From Oscillospiraceae bacterium (lineage in GTDB: Bacteria; Bacillota; Clostridia; Oscillospirales; Acutalibacteraceae): 64,000 nt of DNA. The stretch lies in NCBI GenBank assembly GCA_031261445.1, contig JAISJQ010000045.1:18316-82315 (forward strand), written 5' to 3'. Positions 16,103-23,996 of the stretch are shown in pieces. A model generated the notes under the pieces. The model had not been told where the DNA came from, did not search any database, and saw only the letters and a list, made by a program, of their open reading frames with translations. The translations under genes were made by a program, and so were the position numbers. Each line of letters starts with the position of its first letter. Position 1 is the stretch's first letter.

Positions 16103-16660
16103 ATGCAGAATAGAAAACAGCATTACAAAACCATCATGGCCGACCCGCCCACGGATATTCTTCAACACGGGAGCAAAGGCGCTATCCAACATTACGACTT
16201 GATGAGCATGGAACGGCTGAAAGCGATGCCCGTTGCCGACCTTGCCGCCAAAGACGCCCACCTGTGGCTCTGGACGACGGCGGCGGCGCTCCGTGAGAGT
16301 TACGACCTTATGGAGGCGTGGGGCTTTACGTTTCGCAGTATCCTCATTTGGGTAAAGCCGCGCATGGGTCTGGGTGCGTATCTGAGAAACACATCCGAGT
16401 TTATCTTGCTCGGAACAAAAGGCAAAGCGCCCATTCTCTTCAAGGGGCAGCCCAACTGGTTTTTAGCGCCCGTGCAAGACCATTCGCATAAGCCGGAGGA
16501 GCAATACGCCATCATCGAAAGGTGCTCGCCTGGCCCTTACTTAGAACTGTTTGCCCGCAGGAACCGGCCTGGGTGGGATGCTTGGGGCAACGAAATTGAA
16601 TCGGATATTGAAATCGAGGGATTTTCCGTCCCTCGTGTGAAAGGGAGGAAGGTGTTATGA
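16103..16660 (+). CDS. MT-A70 family adenine methyltransferase
   Basis: A 185-residue SAM-dependent N6-adenine methyltransferase of the MT-A70 type. Key segments are KTIMADPPT (about residues 10-17), HYDLMSMERLKAMPVADLAAKDAHLWLWTT (shown in part), the IWVKPRMGLGAYLR region, and the end LELFARRNRPGWDAWGNE. The usual catalytic motif is DPPW; here it reads DPPT, which may alter specificity or activity. The start at 16103 is set by AAAGGAG. Element-borne MT-A70 enzymes are thought to modify element DNA against restriction, which fits the surroundings. Confidence 0.85.
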   Translation: MQNRKQHYKTIMADPPTDILQHGSKGAIQHYDLMSMERLKAMPVADLAAKDAHLWLWTTAAALRESYDLMEAWGFTFRSILIWVKPRMGLGAYLRNTSEFILLGTKGKAPILFKGQPNWFLAPVQDHSHKPEEQYAIIERCSPGPYLELFARRNRPGWDAWGNEIESDIEIEGFSVPRVKGRKVL

Positions 16661-16663
16661 GAC

Positions 16664-16855
16664 ATGGACAAAGAACCAAAAAGGCTTATCGTCCGCATGG
16701 CCGAGTTTGCCGCGATGTTCGCATTGAGCGTTTTTCTCGTGAGGCTGGCCATCTGCTGGCTGGCGGAGATTTGGTGGATTTTGACTATACTATGCGTCAT
16801 CGCAATCGGCGGGATTATCGGGTGGCGCGTATGGAAACACAAAGGAAACTGGTGA
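16664..16855 (+). CDS. Small membrane protein upstream of the coupling ATPase
   Basis: A 63-residue protein with a basic N-terminus and two closely spaced hydrophobic segments (FAAMFALSVFLVRLAICWLA and IWWILTILCVIAIGGIIGW). It begins 3 bases after the methyltransferase stop, with GGGAGGAAGG further upstream, and ends 10 bases before the coupling ATPase gene. Its position suggests a membrane partner for that ATPase, which lacks an N-terminal membrane anchor of its own (inference). Confidence 0.65.
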   Translation: MDKEPKRLIVRMAEFAAMFALSVFLVRLAICWLAEIWWILTILCVIAIGGIIGWRVWKHKGNW

Positions 16856-16865
16856 GGGAGGACGA

Positions 16866-19004
16866 ATGCGAATGACCCGACAGGCAGATTTGGTCTGGCA
16901 GGAGGTGACGTGGCAGCGGGCATTTACGCTTGACGATGTGCTTGAACTGCTTACCCATATCGCTTCAACCGTGCCTCGCGGGGCGATTGCGTTTGAGGTG
17001 CGAGGGGGCGGCGGCAACGTCCGCTACTCCCTCGGCACCGAGCGGGCGCATTGCCGCAAGATTCGTGACCTGTTTGCCGTTCATGGCGACATCCGCTTTG
17101 GTGACATTGAGGAAGGAGACCGTCAAAAGGTGGTTGCCGCCAAGCAACTCAAAATCACCCGCCCGCTGTTGTCGCTCAAAACCGACTGCACAATCTCGGC
17201 TATCCGCGCGGGGCTGGCGGCGATGAGCAACGTGCCAAAGGGCGCGGAGGTGGTCTTACAGATTATCCTCGGCAAATCCTTCGCGCCCACCCCTGCCCCG
17301 CGTGAAATGCCCGACCCACACGCTTCATGGTTCGACATCGTCATCGGCAATGTCGGCACTGCCTCCAATGAGAGCCTTAGCGTTATTCGCGACAAAGCGT
17401 CACAGCACGAGTTTTGCGCCGCCGTGAGAATCGGCATCAGCAAAGGCGCATCAAGCGCCTCTTTTACCGCCATTGTATCAGCGCTCAAAGTTCTTGAATC
17501 GGCTGGCGTGAGGATTACATGCACCAATGAAAATCCAGAGGCTATCAACAACACAGACATACCGTGGCACTTTCCTTTGCGGCTGTCGGTCAAGGAACTG
17601 GCGAGCTTCCTTCTGCTCCCCATTGGCGATACCGCGTTCGCAGGCGCGGCGGGGCTGCATCCAAAACAGATACTCCCGCCGAGGTGGTATGAGGGCGGCG
17701 ATGAGCGCGTCTTTGCGGCAAACGGCAATGTCAAACTTAGTATCCCGCCGCGTGACGCGCTGGAGCACACAATCATTATCGGGCCGACAGGGAGCGGCAA
17801 ATCCACCGTCATGCGCAATCAGGCATGCTCAGACATGGAAAACGGCAATAGCGTTCTGATGATTGACCCCAAAGGCGACCTTATAAATGAGGTTTTGTCG
17901 GATATTCCAAAAGAGCGTGAGGATGATGTTGTTATCCTTGACCCCACAAGCCCAAACCCTGTCGGCTTCAACCCTTTTGCGTCGGGGGACTACGGAGACC
18001 CCGCGCTCGTCGCGGACGCGATACTCGCGGTGCTCAAGGAGATATTCGCGGATAACTGGGGCATCCGCAGTCAAGATGTGCTATCGGCCGCATTGCTCAC
18101 TTTAGCGCAGGCCGAGGGCGCGACCTTGTTACATCTGCCGCTGTTGCTCACGGACGAGGCGTTTCGCAGAAAAGTTACATCGAGCGTCAAGGACAAAATC
18201 GGGCTTGAACCCTATTGGCAGGGCTTTGAGGATATGAAAGACAGTGAGCGGCGGGCTGAAATAGCCCCTGTATTGAACAAGCTCCGCCAGTTCCTGCTCC
18301 GCCCTGGGCTTCGCAATATTCTCGGCCAGAGCGCCCCAAAGTTTAGCCTTATGGATTTATTTACAAAGCAGAAAATCGTCCTTGTGCCGCTGAATAAAGG
18401 CGCTATCGGCGCGGAATCCGCAAGGCTGCTCGGTAGCCTCATTGTCGGCATGACTTGGACGTTGGCGCTCTCCCGCGCCAACATCCCACAGTCACAGCGG
18501 CACATGGTTTCGGTGTATATTGACGAGTTACAGGATTATCTCGCTTTACCGACTGACCTCTCGGACGCGCTGGCGCAGGCGCGGGGCTTAGGCGTGGCTC
18601 TGACCCTCGCCCACCAATACCGTGGGCAATTGCCGCCCGAAATCCGCGCCGGCATTGACGCAAACGCGAGAAACAAAATTGTATTTGGTTTGAATGCCGA
18701 GGACGCCAAAGCAATGGCAGCGATGGCTCCCGAACTTGAACCCGTGGATTTTATGTCGCTCCCGCGCTACCAGATTTATGCCTCGTTCAATTCGGGTGGG
18801 CGTAACACTGGTTGGGTGTCGGGCAAGACCTTGCCGCCCGCCGCGCCGACCCGTGACATTGTGGAGTTACGCGCCAAAAGCATGGCGGCATATGGAAAAC
18901 CCGCCGAGGAGACCGAGGCCGAGTATCTGGCGCTGCTGAAATCGACCCGCGCCGCTACCCCGACCGATGAGGGTTTCGGCGGGATTGGGAGGAGGACGCT
19001 ATGA
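16866..19004 (+). CDS. VirD4/TraG-like type IV coupling ATPase
   Basis: A 712-residue DNA-translocating ATPase of the HerA/VirD4 class. Walker A is GPTGSGKST (about residues 304-312), followed by VLMIDPKGDL. Walker B is VYIDELQDYL (about 547-556), followed by the ARGLGVALTLAHQYRGQLP segment typical of TraD/TraG proteins (a TraM-binding-like C-terminal region). No N-terminal transmembrane pair is seen; the small membrane protein just upstream may substitute. It would bring relaxase-bound DNA to a secretion channel. GGGAGG precedes the ATG. No VirB4 or other channel genes lie in the window, so the element may rely on a helper. Confidence 0.88.
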   Translation: MRMTRQADLVWQEVTWQRAFTLDDVLELLTHIASTVPRGAIAFEVRGGGGNVRYSLGTERAHCRKIRDLFAVHGDIRFGDIEEGDRQKVVAAKQLKITRPLLSLKTDCTISAIRAGLAAMSNVPKGAEVVLQIILGKSFAPTPAPREMPDPHASWFDIVIGNVGTASNESLSVIRDKASQHEFCAAVRIGISKGASSASFTAIVSALKVLESAGVRITCTNENPEAINNTDIPWHFPLRLSVKELASFLLLPIGDTAFAGAAGLHPKQILPPRWYEGGDERVFAANGNVKLSIPPRDALEHTIIIGPTGSGKSTVMRNQACSDMENGNSVLMIDPKGDLINEVLSDIPKEREDDVVILDPTSPNPVGFNPFASGDYGDPALVADAILAVLKEIFADNWGIRSQDVLSAALLTLAQAEGATLLHLPLLLTDEAFRRKVTSSVKDKIGLEPYWQGFEDMKDSERRAEIAPVLNKLRQFLLRPGLRNILGQSAPKFSLMDLFTKQKIVLVPLNKGAIGAESARLLGSLIVGMTWTLALSRANIPQSQRHMVSVYIDELQDYLALPTDLSDALAQARGLGVALTLAHQYRGQLPPEIRAGIDANARNKIVFGLNAEDAKAMAAMAPELEPVDFMSLPRYQIYASFNSGGRNTGWVSGKTLPPAAPTRDIVELRAKSMAAYGKPAEETEAEYLALLKSTRAATPTDEGFGGIGRRTL

Positions 19005-19222
19005 GGAAAAACAAAAAAATCGCGCCGAAAATCCCGACTTACCGCTGTTCCTCCCGCGTCATTGTAAAAACCTCTGAAACCCCCTATTTATCTGCATTCC
19101 TTACCAATAAGGGCAACGGCGTATTTGGCAATACCATTGCCAAATACCTCTGCGCCGCTCCGCCGCCCTACCGCCCGCGCCCTCATCCGTGGCGCAGTCA
19201 CCAATACAGGAGACGTCTATGA
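19001..19222 (+). CDS. Doubtful 73-residue frame
   Basis: It starts at an ATGA overlap with the coupling ATPase stop and has GGGAGGAGG just upstream, as expected for a coupled gene. But its Pro/Arg-rich end (PPPYRPRPHPWRS) looks non-coding, it overlaps the next gene, and a perfect 11-bp inverted repeat lies inside it. It may simply be a leader region. Confidence 0.25.
   Translation: MRKNKKIAPKIPTYRCSSRVIVKTSETPYLSAFLTNKGNGVFGNTIAKYLCAAPPPYRPRPHPWRSHQYRRRL
19121..19147. repeat. Perfect inverted repeat upstream of the replication-relaxation gene
   Basis: GTATTTGGCAA / TTGCCAAATAC, 11 bp perfect with a 5-base loop and no T-run, so not a terminator. A binding or nick site for the adjacent replication-relaxation protein is possible. 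Confidence 0.55.
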
Positions 19223-20058
19223 AAAACGACATGCGGGTATCCAGAAAACAGGTGGAGGAACTGAATCAGATTATCGGGGAACGCGACAAAGCCGTCCTTC
19301 TGTCCCTCCAAAAATGCCGTTACCTCACCACCAGACAAATACAGCGACTGCACTTTACAAATCTATCACCGACCGCCGCAATCAGGGTTGCAAGCCGTGT
19401 TCTCAAACGACTGAGAGAGCATGGACTCATTGGAACCCTGAAACGGCAAATCGGAGGGGTAAGGGCGGGGAGCAGCGGTTTCATCTGGTCGCTGACGCTC
19501 GCGGGCTTCAAGTTACTCGCCCTCGACAAAGGCGACGACGCGGGGCGCAAGCGGTTTTATGAGCCGTCCGCGCACTATGTCGAGCATACCCTGCTCGTGT
19601 CCGAGGCGTATTTGCAGATGGTTGAAATCTGCAATCAGCACGGCATGACCCTCGCCGCCGCCGACCCAGAGCCGATGTCATGGCGGCATTACACAGGGCG
19701 GCAGGGCAAAAAAATCACCTTGCGCCCCGACCTATACGCCGTCACGCAGGGGGGCGGGTATGAGGACAGGTGGTTTATGGAACTCGACCGCGCCACTGAA
19801 TCCACCACACAGGTCTTGAATCAGTGTGAGCAGTATATGCGCTACTTCCAGAGCGGCGCGGAGCAGAAACGGCATGGCGTGTTTCCCTATGTGTTATGGA
19901 TTGTGCCGAATGACAAGCGTAAAACCGACCTCACAGGCAAAATCCGCGACCAACACGCCCGTGACCCTAACCTGTTTATTGTCATCACGCCAGACGAGCT
20001 TGAAACGCTGGTTGTGGGCGGGGTTGATGAATATATGAAAAAGGTGACTCCGCCGTAA
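19219..20058 (+). CDS. Replication-relaxation family protein
   Basis: A 279-residue protein of the replication-relaxation (Replic_Relax) family found on plasmids and integrative elements next to TraG-like ATPases. The N-terminal winged-helix part carries LLSLQKCRYLTTRQIQRL and RVLKRLREHGLIGTL. The GGVRAGSSGFIWSLT motif and a C-terminal nuclease-like domain (PDLYAV, then WFMELDRATES) follow. It is proposed to initiate DNA processing for replication or transfer; biochemical proof is thin. The start at 19219 follows AGGAGACGTCT. With the coupling ATPase it forms the probable mobilisation core of this element. Confidence 0.85.
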   Translation: MKNDMRVSRKQVEELNQIIGERDKAVLLSLQKCRYLTTRQIQRLHFTNLSPTAAIRVASRVLKRLREHGLIGTLKRQIGGVRAGSSGFIWSLTLAGFKLLALDKGDDAGRKRFYEPSAHYVEHTLLVSEAYLQMVEICNQHGMTLAAADPEPMSWRHYTGRQGKKITLRPDLYAVTQGGGYEDRWFMELDRATESTTQVLNQCEQYMRYFQSGAEQKRHGVFPYVLWIVPNDKRKTDLTGKIRDQHARDPNLFIVITPDELETLVVGGVDEYMKKVTPP

Positions 20059-20107
20059 TACGCGCACACGCACCGCAAAAAATCCAACCACGAAAGGAGA
20101 CTGATAT

Positions 20108-20413
20108 ATGATAAATAACAAAGACAATACATACGACATGTTTGCGGAGGAATACCTCTGTAAGCACTGCGGCAAACCGTTTGCCCGATGTGGCAAAGGC
20201 CGCCCAAAAGAGTTCTGCTCCGACTGGTGCCGCAGGGCATGGGGCCGAAAACAAGCCTACCGCACCAAAAAGCTCGGCAGGCGGGAAACCTCAGACGAGA
20301 TAACGCTCCGCCCTGTATTCCGCAAAGAACCCGACACCAAACGGCTGTGCCGCGCCATTATCGCGGCGGCGCTGGACGCGGAGTTGGACGATGAGGACGA
20401 GGGGTCAAAATGA
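20108..20413 (+). CDS. Small zinc-finger (treble-clef-like) protein
   Basis: A 101-residue protein. CKHCGKPF and a later FCSDWCRRAWGRKQAYR make a C-x2-C ... C-x3-C zinc site of the FCS/CGNR-like treble-clef kind, followed by a basic helix and an acidic tail. It is probably a DNA-binding accessory protein. AAAGGAG precedes the ATG. It sits between the replication-relaxation and recombinase genes in the same orientation. Confidence 0.7.
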   Translation: MINNKDNTYDMFAEEYLCKHCGKPFARCGKGRPKEFCSDWCRRAWGRKQAYRTKKLGRRETSDEITLRPVFRKEPDTKRLCRAIIAAALDAELDDEDEGSK

Positions 20414-20591
20414 GCCTTTTCATGATGCTCCAAACGACCCTGAAATCCGGTGTTTTCAAGGGTTTATCGCGGAGCATGGGCGGTCAAACTCACCCCATGA
20501 AAACGGCTGAAAGTTTGTTGGGTTTCGCGGCTTGCAATCCTACACCAAAGGAGTTAGAATGGGGACGCGCAAGCGGAAAGGAGGGCGCAAT

Positions 20592-22373
20592 ATGGCTGAA
20601 AATATACTAAACACAATGTTTGTGCCCAAACGGGCAATCCTGTATTTGCGGGTTTCCACCCGCAAGCAGGCACAGCGCGGCGGCGGGGACGTGGAGGGCT
20701 TTTCCATCCCCGCCCAGCGCGAAATCGGGCGCAAAAAGGCGGCGGAACTGGGCGCGGTGGTAGTCAAGGAGTTCATTGACCGCGGCGCTTCGGCAAAGTC
20801 TATAAACCGCAAGGATTTACAGGCTATGCTGAAGTACATCGAAGAGACTGAGGGCATCGACTACCTCATCATCAACAAGGTCGACCGCATTGCCCGTAAC
20901 CGATTTGAGGACGCGGACATCACCCGCGCTGTATTCAAGAAGAATATCAAATTGGTTTCCACCTCTGAGTCCATTGACGAAACCCCTTCGGGAATGCTTC
21001 TCCACGGCATTATGGCGTCCATTGCGGAATTTTACTCCAACAACCTTGCCACAGAGGTCAAAAAGGGTATGGGGCAAAAGGTCAAAAGCGGCGGGACAAT
21101 CAGCAAAGCCCCGCTCGGCTACCTCAACCTGCGCCGCGTGGATGAACTGGGGCGCGAGGAGCGGTATGTCGAGCCAGACCCCGACCGCGCCGAACTGGTG
21201 AGCCTTGCCTTTGAGATGTTCTCCACAGGCGAATGGGTAGTCGAGGATTTAGCCGACCACTTGGCGCTCAGAGGGCTTACCACCCGCGCCACGCCCAATA
21301 TTCCCTCAACGCCCATTGAAGGGCGGGCGCTCAACAAGGTTTTGACGAATGCTTACTACAAGGGCATGGTGAGGTATCAAGGCAAATACCACCCAGGCAA
21401 GCACAGGCCGCTCACGGACGAGGCTACATGGCAAAAGGTGCAGGATGTGCTGGCAAGCCACATCAACGGCGAGCGCACCCGCGAACACCCGCATTTTCTC
21501 AAAAGCATTGTCTATTGCGGTTCCTGCGGGGAGCGGTTGCTCATCCAATACGCGAAGTCGCGCTCTGGCATCCGTTACCCGTATTTCTCCTGTGCGGGGC
21601 GGCACGGCAAGCGCAATGACTGCAAGCAAAAATCCGTCTTGATTGAAGAGGTGGAACGGGCGGTGGAGCAGTTGTATCACGGCTTGTCCTTTACCCCCGA
21701 ATACCGCAAGCATGTCGAGGAAACCCTGCTCGGTGAAATCCACAAGACCACCGAGGGCTTTGCGGCACAGCGGCGGGAAATGGAAAAGGGAAAAGAAAAA
21801 CTTGCGCGGAAACAGCGCAAACTGCTTGAAATGTATTATGCCGACGCGCTCCCAGCCGATTTATTCAAGGAGGAACAGCGCAAGTTAGCGGATGCCATTG
21901 CCGCCATTGACCAGCGCATCCAGTTACAGACAAACGACTGCGCGGAGGTGGAGCGGCGGCTTGGGAAGACTTTGGGCGCGTTGGAGGATTGCGGCGCGCT
22001 TTATGCCAACGCCTCCGAACAGGCAAAACGCATTTACAACCTCGCCTTTTTTGAGAAGATTTATGTTTGCTTGGACAAAAACGGCGTAACGGTCGCGCCC
22101 GTATTTACCCCCACATACGCGCTGATTTTCAACCAGCAGGTAAGTTGCCAGTTCAACGCCACAAACGCCCCACAGGGCACGGAAACAGCCCCAAAAGGCA
22201 CGGAAAACGGCTCCCAACGCATTGCGGGAGCCGCTTCCTTTACTTCCTTGTTTCCGTTGCCACATCGCCCATCACATTTTTTTAGCCATGGTTTCAGTAA
22301 CAACATTTTGGTGGACCTGAAGGGATTCGAACCCACGACCTCTCGGATGCGAACCGAACGCTCTACCAACTGA
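20592..22373 (+). CDS. Large serine recombinase (integrase) reading into tRNA-Ala
   Basis: A 593-residue integrase. The N-terminal resolvase domain has ILYLRVSTRKQ with catalytic Ser22, then INKVDRIARN. A recombinase domain (GYLNLRRVDELGREE...), a zinc ribbon (YCGSCGERL ... FSCAGRH ... DC, about 305-345) and a long coiled coil (about 390-460) follow. It catalyses site-specific integration and excision. The last 21 codons are encoded by the host tRNA-Ala gene on the opposite strand (ending GFEPTTSRMRTERSTN), and a hairpin lies within the preceding codons, so the C-terminus has been extended by insertion. The start at 20592 follows GGAGG; 20559 is an alternative. Confidence 0.9.
   Translation: MAENILNTMFVPKRAILYLRVSTRKQAQRGGGDVEGFSIPAQREIGRKKAAELGAVVVKEFIDRGASAKSINRKDLQAMLKYIEETEGIDYLIINKVDRIARNRFEDADITRAVFKKNIKLVSTSESIDETPSGMLLHGIMASIAEFYSNNLATEVKKGMGQKVKSGGTISKAPLGYLNLRRVDELGREERYVEPDPDRAELVSLAFEMFSTGEWVVEDLADHLALRGLTTRATPNIPSTPIEGRALNKVLTNAYYKGMVRYQGKYHPGKHRPLTDEATWQKVQDVLASHINGERTREHPHFLKSIVYCGSCGERLLIQYAKSRSGIRYPYFSCAGRHGKRNDCKQKSVLIEEVERAVEQLYHGLSFTPEYRKHVEETLLGEIHKTTEGFAAQRREMEKGKEKLARKQRKLLEMYYADALPADLFKEEQRKLADAIAAIDQRIQLQTNDCAEVERRLGKTLGALEDCGALYANASEQAKRIYNLAFFEKIYVCLDKNGVTVAPVFTPTYALIFNQQVSCQFNATNAPQGTETAPKGTENGSQRIAGAASFTSLFPLPHRPSHFFSHGFSNNILVDLKGFEPTTSRMRTERSTN
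22208..22233 (-). terminator. Terminator-like hairpin after tRNA-Ala, within the recombinase 3' end
   Basis: CGGCTCCC / GGGAGCCG with a 10-base loop. On the minus strand it is followed by TTTTCC, so it could end the tRNA transcript. On the plus strand it lies in the recombinase reading frame. Confidence 0.55.
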
Positions 22374-22384
22374 GCTACAGGCCC
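22309..22384 (-). tRNA. tRNA-Ala (anticodon CGC)
   Basis: A 76-base tRNA with encoded CCA. Acceptor stem GGGCCTG / CAGGTCC has the G3-U70 wobble that identifies alanine tRNAs and discriminator A73. The anticodon loop is TTCGCAT, giving CGC (reads GCG). The T loop is TTCGAAT. Its 3' half overlaps the last codons of the convergent recombinase, marking the right end of the integrated element. Confidence 0.92.
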
Positions 22385-22460
22385 AACGGGAGATATTATA
22401 CCATATTTTGTTTTGCTCGTCAAGCCCCCGAATTTGCAGGGTGTGGACAATTCGCGTTGA

Positions 22461-22544
22461 TGTAGGGGACACCGCCCTCGGCATCCCGCCGTTTTTCACG
22501 GTGTTTTCCTAACCAACGGGACGCCCAAGGGGGGCGTCCCCTAC
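22461..22544. repeat. Family A repeat (GTAGGGGAC...GTCCCCTAC)
   Basis: Inverted termini TGTAGGGGAC and GTCCCCTAC flank a CGCCCTCGGC ... GGGACGCCC core. The same form recurs at 38320-38400 and about 62237-62320. Confidence 0.8.
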
Positions 22545-22588
22545 GGATAAACAACGCAGATTGTCCACACCTCGTGAAATCCCCCACC

Positions 22589-22618
22589 TTGACATCTCCC
22601 CCAAAAATGTGGTATACT
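22589..22618 (+). promoter_or_regulatory. Promoter of glf
   Basis: TTGACA 22589-22594, 18-base spacer, TATACT 22613-22618. Confidence 0.7.
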
Positions 22619-22704
22619 CCAAGCATTGGTAACGCCGCGCGGCGCAGGGTTATGGGCGCTTTGTGGCATACTGAGGTTATGGACGGGCGCAGGGAGGTCC
22701 TTTT

Positions 22705-23829
22705 GTGGCACAATATGATTTTTTAGTCGTCGGCAGCGGTCTGTTTGGGGCTGTGTTTGCCCACGAGGCGGCGGCGCGGGGAAAGCGCGTGCTGGTGGTG
22801 GAGAAACGTCCGCACACGGGCGGCAACATCTATTGCCAAGAGGTGCACGGCATCCCCGTACACCAATATGGTGCGCACATTTTCCACACCTCCAACAAAC
22901 AGGTCTGGGATTACGTGGGTGCGCTGTGTCCCTTCAACCGCTACACCAATTCCCCCGTGGCCAGCTACCGCGGCAAGTGCTACAGCCTGCCCTTCAATAT
23001 GAACACGTTTTACCAGCTTTGGGGCACGGCAACGCCCGCCGAGGCGCAGGCCAAGCTGGACGAACAACGCGCCCGCGTGCACCTTGACGGCGAACCGCGC
23101 AATCTGGAGGAACAAGCCCTGCGCCTAGTCGGGCCGGACATCTACGAGGCACTCATTCGCGGCTACACAGAAAAACAGTGGGGTCGCCCCTGCCGCGAGC
23201 TACCCGCATTCATCATCAACCGCCTGCCCCTGCGCATGATTTACGACAACAACTACTTCAACGATGCCTATCAGGGCATCCCAATCGGCGGCTACAATCG
23301 CTTGATCGAGCCGCTCCTTGACGGCATTGAAGTGCGCCTAGAAACGGACTATCTGGCGCACAAAGCCGCGCTGGACGCGCTGGCAGACAAAGTGGTCTAT
23401 ACCGGCACAACAGACGCGTATTTCGACTACGTCCACGGTGCGCTTGAGTACCGCTCCCTGCGTTTTGCGCACGAGACGCTGGACGTGCCCAACGCCCAAG
23501 GCGTTGCCGTGGTCAACTACACCGACAGCAGCCCGGCCTACACGCGGGTGATTGAGCACAAGCACTTTGAAATCACCAACGCAGACCTGCTCGCCGCGCC
23601 CAAAACGGTGCTCACGCGGGAATACCCCGCCAGCTGGTCGCCCGGCCTTGAGCCCTACTATCCCGTCAACAACGCGGAAAATCAGGCACTATTGCAAAAA
23701 TATCTGGCACTGCAGGCACAGGAAACGCGCGTGATTTTCGGCGGCCGCCTGGCGGAGTACAAGTACTACGACATGGACAAGGTCATCGCCTCCGCCCTAG
23801 CGGCGGTAGAAAAAGAATTCGGCGCGTGA
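22705..23829 (+). CDS. glf: UDP-galactopyranose mutase
   Basis: A 374-residue flavoenzyme that converts UDP-galactopyranose to UDP-galactofuranose, the donor for galactofuran in cell-wall or capsule glycans. It has an N-terminal FAD-binding Rossmann motif (VVGSGLFGAVFAHEAA), then KRPHTGGNIYCQ and the substrate region HQYGAHIFHTSN. Later segments are YTEKQWGRP, RLPLRMIYDNNYFNDAYQGIPIGGY (shown in part) and a final GRLAEYKYYDMD. Normal family length. The start is GTG at 22705, 7 bases after AGGGAGG. The galactofuranosyltransferase-like gene follows on the same strand. Confidence 0.95.
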   Translation: MAQYDFLVVGSGLFGAVFAHEAAARGKRVLVVEKRPHTGGNIYCQEVHGIPVHQYGAHIFHTSNKQVWDYVGALCPFNRYTNSPVASYRGKCYSLPFNMNTFYQLWGTATPAEAQAKLDEQRARVHLDGEPRNLEEQALRLVGPDIYEALIRGYTEKQWGRPCRELPAFIINRLPLRMIYDNNYFNDAYQGIPIGGYNRLIEPLLDGIEVRLETDYLAHKAALDALADKVVYTGTTDAYFDYVHGALEYRSLRFAHETLDVPNAQGVAVVNYTDSSPAYTRVIEHKHFEITNADLLAAPKTVLTREYPASWSPGLEPYYPVNNAENQALLQKYLALQAQETRVIFGGRLAEYKYYDMDKVIASALAAVEKEFGA

Positions 23830-23865
23830 CAAGAAACACCTAACTAATCGCTGATTTGTTGCATT

Positions 23866-23943
23866 TGTAGGGGCGTTCTGCGCTCGCCCGCTGGAAATGC
23901 AGTGTTTGCGGGGAACAGCGGGCGGCAGGTTGCCGCCCCTACA
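23866..23943. repeat. Family A repeat
   Basis: TGTAGGGGCG ... GCCCGCTGG and its inverted partner GCGGGCGGCAGG ... GCCGCCCCTACA in the gap between glf and the transferase. Confidence 0.75.
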
Positions 23944-23996
23944 GGCGAAAATAAAACCGTGCTTGCCAAAATCCAAAATTCTAAAAGGAGTGTCCT

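Noticed and set aside
20410..20610. 66-codon ORF overlapping the zinc-finger stop and the recombinase start
   Set aside because: No own ribosome binding site or recognisable content; it overlaps the recombinase start signals.
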